Assembly: GCA_023437285.1 (NCBI GenBank)
Contig: JAEZGP010000014.1
Location: forward strand, 1 to 5,400
Length of the DNA stretch: 5,400 nucleotides
Direction of reading: 5' to 3'
From: Actinomycetes bacterium
Lineage (GTDB): Bacteria; Actinomycetota; Actinomycetes; Mycobacteriales; Micromonosporaceae
Every line of letters starts with the position of its first letter. The first letter of the stretch is position 1. Below are positions 4,578-5,400 of this stretch, one piece after another. The position numbers were made by a program, and so were the translations under genes. The notes beneath the pieces were generated by a model, which ran no database searches, was not told where the DNA came from, and saw only the letters and a list, made by a program, of their open reading frames with translations.

Positions 4578-5400
4578 ATGCCGGACGACGGGCACGACGG
4601 GTCGTCCCTGAGCATCAGCGTCCTCGGCGAGGTGAGCGCCGCCCGCGACGGGCGACCCCTCGACCTGGGCGGCCGCCGCCAGCGTTGCGTGCTCGCCCTG
4701 CTCGTGCTGGCCCGCGGCGACGCGGTCGGCGCCGATCGACTCGTACACGACCTGTGGGGCGAGGACGCCCCCGCCACGGCGACCGGCACGCTGCAGGCGT
4801 TCGTGTCGCACCTGCGTCGCCGGCTGGAGCCGGGCCGCACCGCCCGCTCGCGCGGCACCGTGATCGTCAGCGTCGGCCCCGGGTACGCGCTGCGCGTACC
4901 GGACGACGCCGTGGACGCGTGGCGCTTCGAGCGGGACCTGCAACGCGCCGCCGGGCTACCCGACCCCGCCGCCGCCGCGACCCTGCTGAGCGCCGCGTTG
5001 GACCTGTGGCGCGGACCGGCGCTCGTGGAGTACGCCGAGCACCGGTGGGCTCAGGCCGAGGCCGCCCGCCTCGGCGAGCTGCGCGAGGTGGCCCGCGAGC
5101 AGCTCATCGCCGCCCGCCTGGCGTGCGGGCAGAGCGCCGTGCTGGTACCCGAGATCGAGCGGCTGGTCGGCGAGCAACCGCTGCGCGAGGAGCGCTGGCG
5201 GCTGCTGGTCCTGGCGCTGTACCGGGCCCACCGGCAGGCCGACGCGCTCGCCGCGCTGCGCCGCGCGCGGCGCCTGCTCGCCGACGAACTGGGCGTCGAC
5301 CCCGGCCCGGCGCTGCGCGAACTTGAGGCGGAGGTGCTCGCCCAGTCCCCCGCCCACGCCCAGCCCCCCCAGCCCACCAGTCTCTTATACACAAATGACC
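4578..5400 (+). CDS. SARP-family transcriptional regulator, AfsR/SARP type (3' end outside window)
   Basis: SARP proteins activate transcription, often of secondary-metabolite clusters, by binding direct repeats near the -35 region. The visible 274 codons contain an OmpR-like winged-helix domain (about 12-106), with LGGRRQRCVLALLVL, LVHDLWGEDAPATATGTLQA, FVSHLRRRLEP and the typical GPGYALRVPDDAVDAWRFE. A bacterial transcriptional activator (BTAD) domain follows (about 113-257): LSAALDLWRGPAL, EERWRLLVLALYRAHRQADA, LADELGVDPGPALRELEAEVL. A Pro/Ala-rich linker begins at about 257. Whether it ends soon after (small SARP) or continues into an NB-ARC/TPR sensor (AfsR-like) cannot be seen. Codons past about 5379 encode SLLYTND from Tn5-end-like sequence and should not be trusted. 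No biosynthetic gene is in view, so its target is unknown. Confidence 0.9.
   Translation, partial: MPDDGHDGSSLSISVLGEVSAARDGRPLDLGGRRQRCVLALLVLARGDAVGADRLVHDLWGEDAPATATGTLQAFVSHLRRRLEPGRTARSRGTVIVSVGPGYALRVPDDAVDAWRFERDLQRAAGLPDPAAAATLLSAALDLWRGPALVEYAEHRWAQAEAARLGELREVAREQLIAARLACGQSAVLVPEIERLVGEQPLREERWRLLVLALYRAHRQADALAALRRARRLLADELGVDPGPALRELEAEVLAQSPAHAQPPQPTSLLYTND
5380..5400. other. Tn5 mosaic-end / Nextera adapter-like sequence, probable assembly artefact
   Basis: GTCTCTTATACACA (5380-5393) is identical over 14 bases to the core of the Tn5 mosaic end used in Nextera libraries (CTGTCTCTTATACACATCT). The following AATGACC partly resembles the adapter continuation TCTGACG. It is AT-rich at the extreme end of very GC-rich coding DNA. 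Read on the minus strand it gives MCIRD, a peptide well known from adapter-contaminated assemblies. The native Tn5 outside end shares CTCTTATACACAA, so a real transposon end is the alternative. Confidence 0.8.

Overview
The window is very GC-rich DNA with strong G/C third-position bias, GTG starts alongside ATG, an ECF sigma factor, a SARP-type regulator and a secreted CBM2 enzyme. This points to a filamentous actinomycete. Micromonosporaceae (Micromonospora/Actinoplanes type) is my best guess from style alone; no marker gene here proves it.

Layout. (1) 677-1, minus strand: an ECF sigma-70 factor that continues past region 4 into one membrane segment and the start of an extracytoplasmic domain; its 3' end lies outside the window. 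(2) 678-755: a 78-bp divergent intergenic region with a perfect 15-bp inverted repeat. Each arm supplies a GGAAC (-35-like) box, paired at the same 18-nt spacing with a GTC (-10-like) box, one promoter per direction. (3) 756-2012, plus: a lipoprotein with a Tat-like signal and a predicted beta-propeller, probably on a leaderless transcript. (4) 2184-3347, plus: a secreted CE3-type SGNH acetylxylan esterase with a Pro/Thr/Ser linker and a C-terminal CBM2. A CGAAA-CA-TTTCG element lies upstream and a strong hairpin downstream. (5) 3554-4441, plus: a single-domain voltage-gated cation channel of the bacterial NaV type, with five S4 arginines, an unusual SLETLPD filter, an EF-hand-like acidic loop and a C-terminal coiled coil. 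(6) 4578-5400, plus: the N-terminal part of a SARP regulator (winged helix plus BTAD), running off the window. The last ~21 bases look like a Tn5/Nextera mosaic end, so this end is probably assembly artefact.

How they relate. The sigma factor and lipoprotein form a plausible autoregulated envelope-sensing pair sharing one symmetric promoter. The esterase is a stand-alone xylan/cellulose-degradation gene with its own control region and terminator. The channel and SARP gene each have their own ribosome binding site and are separated by 136 bp; nothing ties them functionally to each other or to the esterase. There is no RNA gene, CRISPR array or insertion sequence that I can see, and no gene-free stretch over 300 bases.
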